Made by a program: the position numbers and the translations under genes
The notes under the pieces: generated by a model
Database searches by the model: none
What the model saw: the letters and a program-made list of their open reading frames with translations, nothing else
Told to the model about the DNA's origin: nothing
Source of the DNA: Coturnix japonica
Taxonomy: Eukaryota; Chordata; Aves; Galliformes; Phasianidae
Direction of reading: 5' to 3'
Length of the DNA stretch: 64,000 nt
Assembly: GCF_001577835.2 (NCBI RefSeq)
Contig: NC_029529.1
Span: 11,419,380 to 11,483,379 of the forward strand
Part shown: one piece after another, positions 24,001 through 36,000 of the stretch
How the letters are laid out: each line of letters begins with the position of its first letter
Position numbering within the stretch: the first letter of the stretch is position 1

Positions 24001-27000
24001 GAGAGGGACCAGAGATGCAACACAACCCAAACCATGAGGTGGGGATGGAGAAGCTACAGCTGAGTGAGTGCTGCACCACCACTCAATGTGCAGCAATGAA
24101 CCCCCAGTGCGTTGACCACTGCTCCTGTTGGCACATATGGGGTGGCTGTACCACCTATTGCAGACCCACCACCCCATCCTGGATCATGGGGGGCACGTGG
24201 AGCCCTGAAAAGAGCAAAGAAATGTCTGTTGCACAGACCCCCAGCCCTGCTCAGAGAGGGTTGATCTGACACGAATGGCTCTGAGGTGGGATGCTGGAAT
24301 TAAGGAGTACAGTGAGAGATTGCCACAGTCAGAAGAGATTCTGGTGGGAACGTTTGCTTTGTGGATGATAAGGTGGAAGGAGTTTGGGTAGCGAAGACCT
24401 TGCAGCTTTATCTCCCTCTGTGAGCACAACTGTAGGACTGAGTGGGGGGAGCTGGGCTGCAGCACAGAGGACGAGCACTGTGGGGTCACAGAACCTTGGT
24501 AAGAGCTCAGAAAGTGAAGGTGGTGGTGGTTCCTCATTGCGGTGCTGTGGGTGTATCTGAGCCAGGGCTCTGCTGGGGGCTCCCCGGGGTCCTGCAGCAC
24601 AAACAGGGGCCAGGAGGAGAGTGTGGGTTAAACCATCCCTGTACTGCTGTGCTCCTTAACCAACAGATCCTTAGTGCTTGTGCACAGAGCACAGAAGGTC
24701 AGTGCTTATCAAACACTGAGCTTCCCCTTGGCACCGTGCACCAGGAAGGATGTGTCCCAGGGAGAGCACCAGCAACCCAGAGTAAATGGGGAGACATGGG
24801 TTGTGAAGGGAATGGAAGGGAACCTGAGTCCTCATCTGGCCTGGCTGAGGGAGAGGGCAAAGGTTCTGCTTCTGTAGAGCAGGAGGAAACCTCCTGTGCC
24901 TTGTGCACTGTGCTGGGGGGGGGAGGTGGGAGGGTCCTCCTGATGTGAGCAGTTTGTTTGGGTCAGTTCCTTGGAGCTGGGGGCAGAGCAGGAGCTCTGT
25001 GTGCGGTGTTGGGGACTCTGTGCCATGGGGACGGGGGGTCCCACACTGTGCGTCCTGCTGGGCACAGCCCGTGTTGGAGGGTGATGTCAGCGCCCGTCCT
25101 GGAGTCACCACCTCTGGTCCCTGCCTGGTGAGCAAGACAAGCTTTGTTTGTTTCCCTGTTCGTCACTATAAGGAAAGAGATTGTATTTAACATTTAACTA
25201 TTCACCAGGAACACCCAGAGAGAGATACATCCTGGGAGCCTCTCTAGCAAGGCTGATCCTCCTGGGAAATAGCCTTTCTAATCAGCAGTAGGTTTACACA
25301 GCAAGCAGTGTGTGCACCTGGAGCGGGGCTGGCTGGAGCACAACTTGCTTTTATTTTGGTGGTCACACAGCAGGGAGCGAGCTGAGCTCACCCACTGTTA
25401 TCAGGGCTGGAGGTCAGCAACAAAAGGCACTTTGTTCCCGACCTGTTTTCCTCCTCCCTGCCAGAAGGAGCTGGGTCCGGCCAGGCAGGATGTGCCCGCA
25501 GGTGAGTGCTGGGCTCTGGCACGAAGGAGGGAGCTGGGGCTGCAGGGCAGGCACGCTATGGCTCGGGCTGTCCCTGGATTCAGCATGGCCAGGAGCTGGG
25601 CTGGGCAGGACGGCAGGTATGGGTGCTCTGGGTGGTGGGTTCTGCCCCATGGTGTGGGTTGGCTGGTTTTGCTGATGGATATTCTTGTTTTGGTGTGAGT
25701 CAGCATTGCTTAATGCCAGTGCTTGTGTCAGGCTGGCATTGTGGCCAGGTGGGGGCTTGGCTTTGCCCTGAGCCAGGTGAGGGTTCTCCAGCTGCTCTGC
25801 AAAGTGGGTATCACCTGGATGAGCAGCAGGAGGCAGCCCCCATGGGTAAGCCCTGCTGGTGCAGACCCTCTGCGGGACTGTTTGGTGGGGAGGGGATCCT
25901 GCCAGCTGCCGTGGGGCAGGATCGGGTGGGACTATAAGCACAGCTTGCTTCCCTCTCCCCTTTGCATGGGTAGAAGCCAACTTAAACACACTTTGTGTGG
26001 AGCAGGGAGGTGCCTGTCCCCAGCACCTGGCCAGGATTACAGCCAGCCCTGCAGCCCAGGGTTGGTTTGTTGTCCTCCTTCCCCACTGCACTCAGCTCTA
26101 TGGCTCCATATGGAGCAGCCATCCCAGCCCGGCTCCCCCAGCCATGGGATGGATGGGGCAGTGCTGGGTGTCCTTGGTCCCTTCCCACCCCCCCGTCCAG
26201 AGCACAATCGGAGCCACCATTAATCACAGATAAAGCGGATGGGAAAGCAGTGTTGTTCTTCCCTTTCCTCCCCCCACCATTTCCCTGTCTCTGTGGCCAA
26301 GGCCAGCAGTGCTGGACCAACCCACCAATGGCACTGCTGGGACACAGCTGTCCCACACCCTGCCTCTGGTTGCAGTGAAGACTTCACTGCCTTCCCAATG
26401 CTGATCAAAGCAGAAAAGCAAACTCTCTCTGCAGCCCCTTGTGCCTTTTCCCAGTCACTTGGAAGCACAGAAGCACGCCCAAGCGTGTGCTGCTCCCGGA
26501 TTAAAGCTCCACGTGTGCTTTTGTTGCACACCCCATACAGCAAGCAAAGGAACTGAGGACTTTAGGAGAAGCTCTTGTGTAAGGGCATCATGATGCCTGC
26601 AGCCCTGCTGTGCTGCCCAGGTGTGTTGGGGTGGTGATGTGGTTTATGGTGCATGGCCCATCCCTGCTCACTCCATGCAGGTGGCTCCCAGCACCCCGGG
26701 CTCCTCTCCCCTTTATAAAGGGGCTTTTTGAATCAGTGTTGTTACAACACTTCTGTATCCAAAAGTGCCGTTAAATGCCTGGAATAGGTGCAGATATCTG
26801 CAGCATTGCCAGTCTGGGCCTTTTTTTGTCTGCTTAGAGCAAATCGAGCTTGGCTGGAGGTGGCAGTGGGATTTGTAGGGTCAGCGCACAGATCAGCTGT
26901 TCTGGGGCCATAAAAGAGCTTTCTGAGATCTGCAGCTGCACCTTTGCCCAGAGCACAGGGCTTTGGTTTGGCTTGGCTTTGCTTTATGGTGCGTTCTGCC

Positions 27001-30000
27001 AGACCTCGCCTGGGCCTCCCTGCTCGCCTATCTCCTGCTGGCATCTCTGCTGGAGGTTCGGTTCTTTAATCTGTGATGCATTGTAAAGCAAAGTTCTCCA
27101 CGCTGCTGCTCAGGAGGAGAACTTTGTTTCGGGTTTCACCTGCCCCGTAACTCATTGACTACACGGGTTTGATTTTAATAAGGCTAAACAGAAGAAGGAT
27201 TAGAAGGGAGGAACGAGTGTTTGGTGCAGGGCACCGTGGCTGTGGGAGCAGCTGGGATCTGGGACCATGTGCATGTTTTATCCCCAGTCCAGCACATCTT
27301 TCCCCTGCAGGCAGAAGGCAGCTCTGCTTGGGGCAGCAGGTGGGCACACAGGTACCAAGTGCTCCCTGCAGCTGCCAGATCCCTTTGCATGGAGCATCAC
27401 AGAGATTGGCCCAGCAGCAGGAACTGGAGATGGCTTTAGCTCCCCAGATCAGCATCACAACCTGCCCACGTCCCCTATGCCAAACCCTGGCTGCTTCTGC
27501 AGACTGCTGTTGGTTTTCTCTATCCCTGCTGGGGATGCTGCTGTGCTGGAGCTTGCAGGGACGGCCCCGACTTCTGCTGGCGGTGACTTTGGACTCAGTT
27601 TCTGCACAGGTTGATGTCATGTTTACCTTCGGGGCGGTGTCTGGGGGCTGCCTGTAGTCTGTCTGTGCTGGCACCTCCTGCTGACGCTGCAGGGCTGGGC
27701 AGGGCTCGTCCCCGTGCAGAGCATGCAGCTGCTGTGTGGGGTTTGTTCTCCTAACACAGTGCCCGTGTGCTCCTTCCAGCTGCCAGCTTTGTGTAATGCA
27801 AGGCTTTGAGATACACCATTTTCTTGCAAGTGCTTTGCAAACAGCCCCAGAAGCTTCTGCGTGTGCTACGTGGCCGAGGAGCTTGTTCTAGCATCTGGAA
27901 TGCTGCTACATAGACCTCAGGTGGCCCATATTCCTCCCTTTGCCACCCATCCTGCAGCTGTAGGACACCGGGTGGCAGCGCACAACTGCAGCTCTGCACC
28001 AGCATTGCTGGATCCCATGTGCCCAAAACCCCAGAGACACAAAGAGTTGATTGGTCCTGAAACCACCTGGGGAAACTCCTGAGAAGCCAGGAAATGGAAT
28101 CCCTAAGGAAGAGCTTCTGCTGCAGAGTGTTCCCTCCTGAATGTCTGGGTGCTCCCAAGCATGTGGATGCAGCATCTCTTGTGTTTGGGGAACTGACCTG
28201 CCCCCCATAAACAGCCAAAGTGTGTCCTGAACAGACAGGGCAGTAGTGCTGCCTTTGCAGTTTAGAGGCTGACATAGAGGTTTACAAAAGAATTCTTGTT
28301 TCTATGGAAGGGTGGAAAGTGCCCTCATATGGCTGCAGTGGGAAAGAAGTGTTCTCAGGGCTGCCTGGTGGCTTGGCACGGTGGGTCTTGGTAGGGAATT
28401 CAGGTGGTGTCCTCTTAAAAATAGAGTGGGTGAAAGAAACAGTGATGGCAGCTGCTGGGTATGGGTGGTGGGCTGCCCTGGGTGTGGGTAATGGGCAGCT
28501 CTGGGTAGGAGTGATGGGCAGCCCTAAGCACGGGTGATGAGCCACCCTGGGTACGGGTGATGGGCTGCCCTTAGCACACTTTGTCCCACTCCGCAATGAA
28601 ATGACACGGTTTGAACATCTTACAAGATGTCTTTTTTCCTCTTGTGTCCTGCCACAGGCAAATGAGGTGACCGACAGCGCGTACATGGGCTCAGAGAGCA
28701 CCTACAGCGAGTGTGAAACCTTCACAGATGAGGACACCAGCACGCTGGTGCACCACGAGATGCACGACGAGGTGGAGACCGACAGCGCCATCGACTCCAC
28801 TGTGCACTCAGAGTTCACAGATGCCATCGAGGAGCAGGAGCACGGGTCAGTGGGCTGCAATGGGGTGAAGGGGGGGTAGATGAGGGCTGGGGGTGATGCA
28901 GCTGAGGACCGAGTGGGCTGGCTCTGTCTTGCTGGAACTGGTTGGTGTGCTCAGAGCATTTGTAGCTTCACGCAGGACCGAAAATAGCTCTTCTTTAGGA
29001 ATAATAATGAGGCTGCACCGTGTGTAGGCTGTTTTGGAGCTCGGCCTGGCAATCTCTTTGAGCTAATTGTAGCTTGCCTTGGGAGAACTTCTGTACCCTC
29101 ATTAGCATCTCTAACTTCTAAAATAAGTTCCCTACACACCTGAAATACCCGCAGTTTTTCATCTATCGCTTAAGCCAGCAACGCAACGTGTAATTTTGAA
29201 GCCAGGAGGGGAACTCGCCGTATTCTTGTTTCTCCCAAACACGTGTGTGCCCTTTGATGTGCAGCCTCCTCCTGTAACAACGTGCTTCCAACCTGCGCCC
29301 GGAGCGCAGCGCTGGGAGCTGATGGCTCCTGCCCTGCTATCTGATGCTTTGCCTGGGCACTCCTAGATGTGTGGGGAGAGCGGGTTTGGGGGTGTGACTG
29401 GGCTGCTTTGGGGGGGTCATGGAGCCGTAGAATGACTTGGGTTGGAAGGGACCTAAAGGGTCCTCAGGCTCCAACCCCCCTGCTGCAGGCAGGGCCACCA
29501 ACCTCCACTTTTAATACTAGACCAGGCTGCCCAGGGCCTCATCCAAACTGGCCCTAAGCACCTCCCTGCTAACAGAAAGCTCACCTCACCCTGCTAACAG
29601 CACTGAAACCCCCAGAGCTGTCAGCACAGGCTTTTGGGGACTGAAAGCATGGCATCCAGGCATGGTGCTTTAGGAGGTACTTTGAGCTTTTTAGAAGCAA
29701 AGGGCTCTTTGTGTCTTCCCTCCCACCCCAAAAGCCCGATGTGAGGACATGCTGGCTGCTGGGGCTCAAAGGGTGCAGGCTTGGTGGAGGTGTGCGGATC
29801 AGGGCGATGGGATTAGCTGCCTGCACACTGCTCAGCTCAGCTCAGCAGCAGCTAAGTCGGGCTGTAAGTGGGTTCTGAGCTCCCCGGCCCCGATCACAGC
29901 AGCCACCCAGGGGCCATGGCAGCCTGCGTGCGCCTTCCCTGCCTCCAGTTCGCCTGCCTGTAAGTATAACCCGCTGCGTTTGGGGTTAGGTTTTGTTGTT

Positions 30001-33000
30001 GAGGCTTTCTTGCTCCTCCCAGCATTGGCCTTGAGAAGGCTGGGTGACCCCTGGATGCTCTGAGCGGTGGCTGAGGTGTGGGCAGGCTCCAGGTACCCAC
30101 AAGTTCAAGGCAAAAGCGCATTTGAATGTATTGCAGCTTCTGGGTCAGAGATTGGAAGGCTTGAGGTTGTTGCCACGATGCTGGTGCATCCCAGAGGTGT
30201 GGGTGAGCTCCCCTCACTGTGCTATTGCCCAGAGCAGCCCTGGCTGATCAGATCCTGCCCCTGGAAGGTGCTTGGCAAACCACAGCCCCGTGCTGTGGAG
30301 CTGGGCTTGGCTCTCGCTTCTTAGTTTAAAATAAATATAAAAATTCCACCCCTGCCTTCTATTCCTGGAGCAGTTTCTGCTGCTTGCTGGGCCTGCTGGG
30401 CGCCTCCTTCTGCTCCCCACTGGGGCAGTGGCGTAGGGTGAAAAATCAGCTTTGGAAGTAATCCAGTCTTTCCTCCTTCTTTAGCAATGAATTTGAGGGA
30501 GGAAGGTGGTCCTGCCCCCCTCCCAGCACATAGCTGTGCTCGTGGGCATGTGGCTTGCTTTCCAGCTTGCTTCTTGCTAATCCTCCCCTGCATTTTGCCC
30601 CAGTGATTTTCAAATCTCTGCAGCTATGGGCAGGGAAACCCTTAGGGGGCAGTTACATGTGGTCACCCCGTGACACCCATCTCTCTGTCCCCACAGATCT
30701 CATCCACATGACCTGCCCCTGGGCTCGGATCTCAGCCACTCCATCGTTACGGTCATTAGCGGAGAGGAGCACTTCGAGGATTATGGAGAAGGGAATGAAG
30801 CAGATTTGTTCTCGGACAGCTTGTGTAATGGGGAAAGCAGCTTTAGCAGCTCCTCGTTCCTCTCCCCCAGGTAATGCTCAATGCAGTGCTGGCCGCGTTG
30901 TCACGGGTTTTGCTTGCATAGCATCTCCACCCGGGCTCTGTGTTTGGGTTTGCACACAACTTGGCCTGCAAGAGCAGAGCCTGGATATAAGGGGATAACC
31001 AGCATCGAGCCAGGAGCTGCCTCCCTCCATCCTTACCCTGCACAGTTCCCATCCTCCCAGCAGAAGCAACGATGTCCAGCAGCATTGGAGGAGCACTTCG
31101 GAGCCTAGGACAACCCCACATTCCCTTTGCTGTCTTGATGTGGCTCCTCTCAGAACTTTCTGGTAGAATAAAGCAGGCAGCCTCACTGCTTTAGCCCTGA
31201 CCCTGTTGGATGACAGCTTTTTGTTTGTGTTTTTGCTACACCTACATTTTTGGCTTTGATACACTGGATTTGCACCAGCCTGAGATCTGTGGGGCAGGAA
31301 GGAGGCTGCAGTGTTTCCTTGCTTTTTCCCTATGGGATGATGTGTGTGTGACTCTGCACAGCAGTATAGATCTGTCACAGCTTCTTATCTTCTCCTCTTT
31401 GCTTGCATTCTGTCAGATTCCTAAAGGCCTTTGTAGTTGTTGGAGCAGTTCTGGCTGCAGGGGGCTGCTGCTGTCAGCACTTTGCTGCAGACCAGGGCTA
31501 ACTTTAATGTTTCAGCAGCAGTTTTGAAGATGTGAACTAAACCTGCAAGAGAGGTTTTGCTGTAAAGCTCTACCCATTGCTTTGGGAAACTCCTTGGTGA
31601 GTGTGCCCTGCTGGGGAAGGGGCACTTTGCTCACCCCACGTCTTGGCCCTGTGCAGAGTCACCTGGGTGCAGCTCTCCATGCTGGTGCCACACATGGGAA
31701 GTGCTCTCAGCTAAAAGCCAGCCTTGGTGTTCCTCCTGAGTTCCTCCCTGAGTGTGGGCCTCCAACCTGCTCCAAAAGCCTCCTGGCAACAAAATACTCC
31801 GGTCGTTCTGCATTCAGTTCAGCTTTTTCTTTAATACCAGTCCTGAGCTCCGGGTTACTGTCCCATGCTGCTCCCTTTGGATCTCACCTCTGCAGCATCT
31901 CTGCTGTCTGTGTTGGGGTCTGGGAGCACACAGCCCCACGGCTCTCATTGCTTTTAGCTGGGGAGTGCTGGAAAAACAGACTGCAGACAAAGCCCTGCAG
32001 AACCTCAGGGGTAAAGAATGCTGTTCTGTTTGAAAGGGAGAATTTCCGCATGCCTTTCAGGTCTGGCTCTTACCTGGGATTATTGTTGCGTGCAGGAAGG
32101 TCCTTAGCTGGTGTGTCTTTAAGAACGTGCTGTTTTTCTGAGCAAAGCCCTGCCTACCACGTGCATTTACACACAGTGCAACCTTACAAAGAGCTGCAGG
32201 ACGCTGCTGGCTCCGACTGAACCCTTTTTTTGTGGCTGAGGTTTGAATGCGAGGTTCATCATGGCTCATAAATAGCCACATGACCATGCGTCACCTCCAC
32301 GTTACAGGAGCATCAGGTGGGAATAATGTTGATTTTCCTGCATACAGAATCAAAGTGGGGTTGGAAGGGACCTGAAGACCATGGAGTCCAACCCCCTGCT
32401 AAAGCAGGATCCCTACAGTCATTCGCTCAGGTAGGCATCCAGGTCAACCTCAAATGTCTCCATAAGATCTTCACAGGAAGGTTAACATGAGAACCAAGAG
32501 CCTGCAGGGAGCACTGCAGGGTACTGAATTTTCCTGCTTAGTCCTTACGTGTGTGCTTATGGGTTGTCATCCATCCAGACAGCAAAGCTCTCAGCATCGC
32601 TCAATAGGAATGGATGGCAGTGGGAAGCCCAAGCCCCTCACACACCAACAGGCTGCCTGGCTGAGAGCAGTGCTGCTCCCTGGGATGGAGGAAGGAGGCA
32701 GCAGGGCTGGGGGGGTGGCAGCGTGCCCACAGTGCTGGGTGGGGATGCCCTGAGGTGAGCTGCGGTTGAGCTCTCACCCACTCACCTGGCAGAGAACCAA
32801 CGCAGCCAGGGGCCAGGTATATCTTCACGCAGTGAATACCTCTGGATTCTCCTAGGGCTTCTTGTCTAATGGCTTTCCCCGCCTTGATTAATGCTCGTTA
32901 AGAAGTGGGCGAAGCGAGGACACGCTGAGCAGAGCTCATGTGTGGCTGAGCAATGGGGCACATCCCAGAGCAGGGCACATCGCTCCTCCTGGGTACCACA

Positions 33001-36000
33001 AAGCTGCTTCCAGCTTCAACCCCGTGCAAAGCCTGAGCAGCTGAAAGCACTGCTGGTGGATGGAGGTTTTTACCCTGAGATCAATCCTGCCCTAGAGCTT
33101 AGGGGGGTGTTTTTCTGTGTTACTGCAGGAATGGGGAGAGAGGAGGGAGGCAGCATGTCCTGTGTCTGGTTGCCTGCTCTAGGAAACACCAGGAGCACTG
33201 TATGGGTGGCACAATCCTGAGGCCTGGCCCTGGGGTGGCTGGGCACTGCACCTCACTGCTGCCTGGCACAGGGAGACCCTCCTGGGCTTCTTCAGCATCT
33301 CCTGGGTCAGGGCTTCCCAGCGTGGATCTGTGTCACGGTGCCCTTTCCAGACATCTGTTGTTTTTAAGCTTGCTCGTGTTTGCTCACACCTTTACCTGTC
33401 TTTCTTATTGAACTGCTTTGTTTTTTCACTATTAACCTTTCTTTGATTCGAGTCTGTGGCTTCCAGAAGCATGTTTTCATGCAGGAAAATGGCATGCGTG
33501 TGGCCCTAAAGGGACGCCAACCCCATGCTGCTCAGAACCCCTTGGCCAAACTCCCTCTTGCCCAAGCTGTGCCAGGTAGGAGAGCGGCTCCCTGCTTTGC
33601 CAGGGGTCGGTGGACATCTCAGCAGCTTGTTGTCCATGTGAGCAGCTGAAAACAAAGAAGCTGATCAGACCCATTAGCTCCAAAGGTGATTTGTTTGCAC
33701 ACCTTTATATCTCTTTGCCAAATGATGAGGCAAAGCTGCTGCCCGTGCACTTTGCTCTGTAGGTTGATTCACCACCACTGTTTTATGAGCATATCTTCAA
33801 AGGGAGAAGTTCTTAGACATGAAAATCTGACCCTGCTCTGCACTGCTGACAGCGGGGCAGCACAGCTGCTTTGTTTCTAGATTGTCCCACTGGGAAACAG
33901 GGCAACCAACCAACCTCATGCCAAAACCTCCCCTGCCCAGAGCTGCCCCCTTTCCATATAACTCAGCTTGTGGAAGCCACAGACAAAATCAGACTGCTCT
34001 GTTCTGTCCTGTTAAAATGCCACTTGTGATTTCTCTAGCACCAATCCGCTCGCTGCGAAACTGCACAGCATTATCGCAGATGAAGCATTTGAGTTTTACT
34101 GTAGCCAGTGCCACAAACAAATCAACCGCCTTGAGGATCTTTCCGCTCGCCTGAATGATCTTGAAATGAATAGGTAATTGGTCCTGTGCGTGGCAATTTC
34201 AATGGTGGGGGATGATGCTCTGGAAGGGAAGATTCTCCTTGTCTTGCAAAGCTTTCCTCTGCTGCTGTTGGGCTCGATTCCTGTTTGCAAAAAGGTTTGG
34301 GTTTCAGTGAGGGTGGTGGAGCTTGCAAAAGCATCACGGCGGATGGGCCTTTAATCTGAGCCCTGGGAGCCAACAGGCAATGGGAATCTTCCACTCTGCT
34401 CGGCCTCGTGCATGTGTCCCATACAGCATCCAGTGGTTTCACACTCCGCCATGCTCTGAGCAGTGCTGTCCTTACATGGGAACCTGCAGCACTTGGCTGT
34501 GGTGTTTCTGCCACCACAGCAGTGATGGTCACAGCCCGTCCTCCCATGGCAGCAGCCCCCCAACCCCTCCCAGACCAGCTCTCTGACCTGGGGGATCTCC
34601 TGGAGACACTTTACAGCCATAGGAACTGCTTGCACCCACTTGTTTCACTTGCACCCAGCACTGCCAGTGTAAAGGTAGGATAAATGTCAGAGCCTTTGTG
34701 GGGAGCTGTGTTTGTGAATGCAGCTGTTAGGGTCAGCCAGCTGATTTGGTGAGTGGGGGAGATAGCTGCTTTGATTCCATGGCTCAGATGTGGTTGCAGC
34801 CCATTGGGGGGAAGGAGGGATGATGGTGCTGATGGAGATAATGGCTCTGCTCACACCCAGGGTGCTCCTTCAAGCCCAGGTTCTGGCCATGCTTGTGGTC
34901 TGTCTGTCCTGCTGGGCCATAGCTTGGGGGGGGAGCTGGAAAACAAATGGGAGCTTGGCCTTGTCTTCCTTAGCAGTAAGAGTAATTCTGTCCCCTGCTC
35001 TTTCTCAGGCACGTGGCTGCCTTTGCTGTTGGGATCCTCCGTGGGGCAGCCCTGGGGGTGGTGATGGGGCTGAGGTTGTGCAGCCATTAAGGAGAGTGCT
35101 GGGTTTCCCTGGATGCACCAGCAGCTCCTCTCCATTCTGGGTATCATCCCTGCAAAGCTGAAATGCCACCTCTGTGATGGGGTCCTGTGGTGTCTGATGG
35201 AATTGCACAGGTTTTGCTTCAGCATGTGCTTTCATGGCACAAATGTCTGGCTCCATTGGTTGGGGGAGAGGGATCTGCTGCTGTTGCTGGATTGCAGCAG
35301 AGGGGGTAAGTGGATGCAAAGTCATGCAAATATGGCCTACAAGAAGAGCTGGAAGCCACAGAAGGAGTTGGTGCTGTGATATGAGCACCTTAAAGCCACA
35401 CCAGGCTCAGCAGGGCTGGCAGAGCTGTGGATGGGGCAGTTTGGAGAGCTGTGCTTTGTTTTAGTGCCCTTGAAGTAGAGTTTGCACATCTCATCCTCTC
35501 CCAGGAGAGCCGCAGGTGCCGGCTCTGCTTTCCATGCAGAGGAAAATATTCCTCCTCCCCACAGCATGGGCTGTATGTTCCTCCTTCGAAGAACTGGTGT
35601 CATTGCAGCAGCTCTGGGTGGGACTCAGCTCCCAGCTGACTTTTATTGTTGTTCTTTGAGCTGAGCTCAGCGCCAGGGAATGCAGCCGAGTGGAGCTGTT
35701 GGCTGTCACCGTGCAGTGCTGAGTTGCCACCACTATTGTGTCCTGGTGGCATCCATTGGAAAGCAGCACAGGTTTTGCCAGCATGTAGCTGCAGCCGAGG
35801 GAGCATCTGGCCAGGAGTTGTTGCTGGATGAGGCAGCAGGGATGTGGCTGCTTGTGCTGTCATGGTGCTCTGTATCATGGATGGGGGGTTGTGCACAGCA
35901 CCATGCGGCTGCAACCCATCGGTGATCCGAGCAAGGAGAGATCGTCCCAGTCCTTGGTGTCATAGGGTCTGTGCTTAAAATCCATTATCAACAGCTCCTG

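Larger units (their letters stand above)
20841..28657 (+). other. RAB11FIP3 intron 3, a GC-AG intron
   Basis: The exon ends TTTGAG and the intron begins GCAAGT. The next exon begins after CCACAG with GCAAATGAGG, giving F-E-A-N-E as in human. No GT donor nearby keeps the frame. The intron also carries an antisense CR1 (22555-22800) and a 23-bp x 5 minisatellite (28455-28569); otherwise nothing recognisable. Confidence 0.9.
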
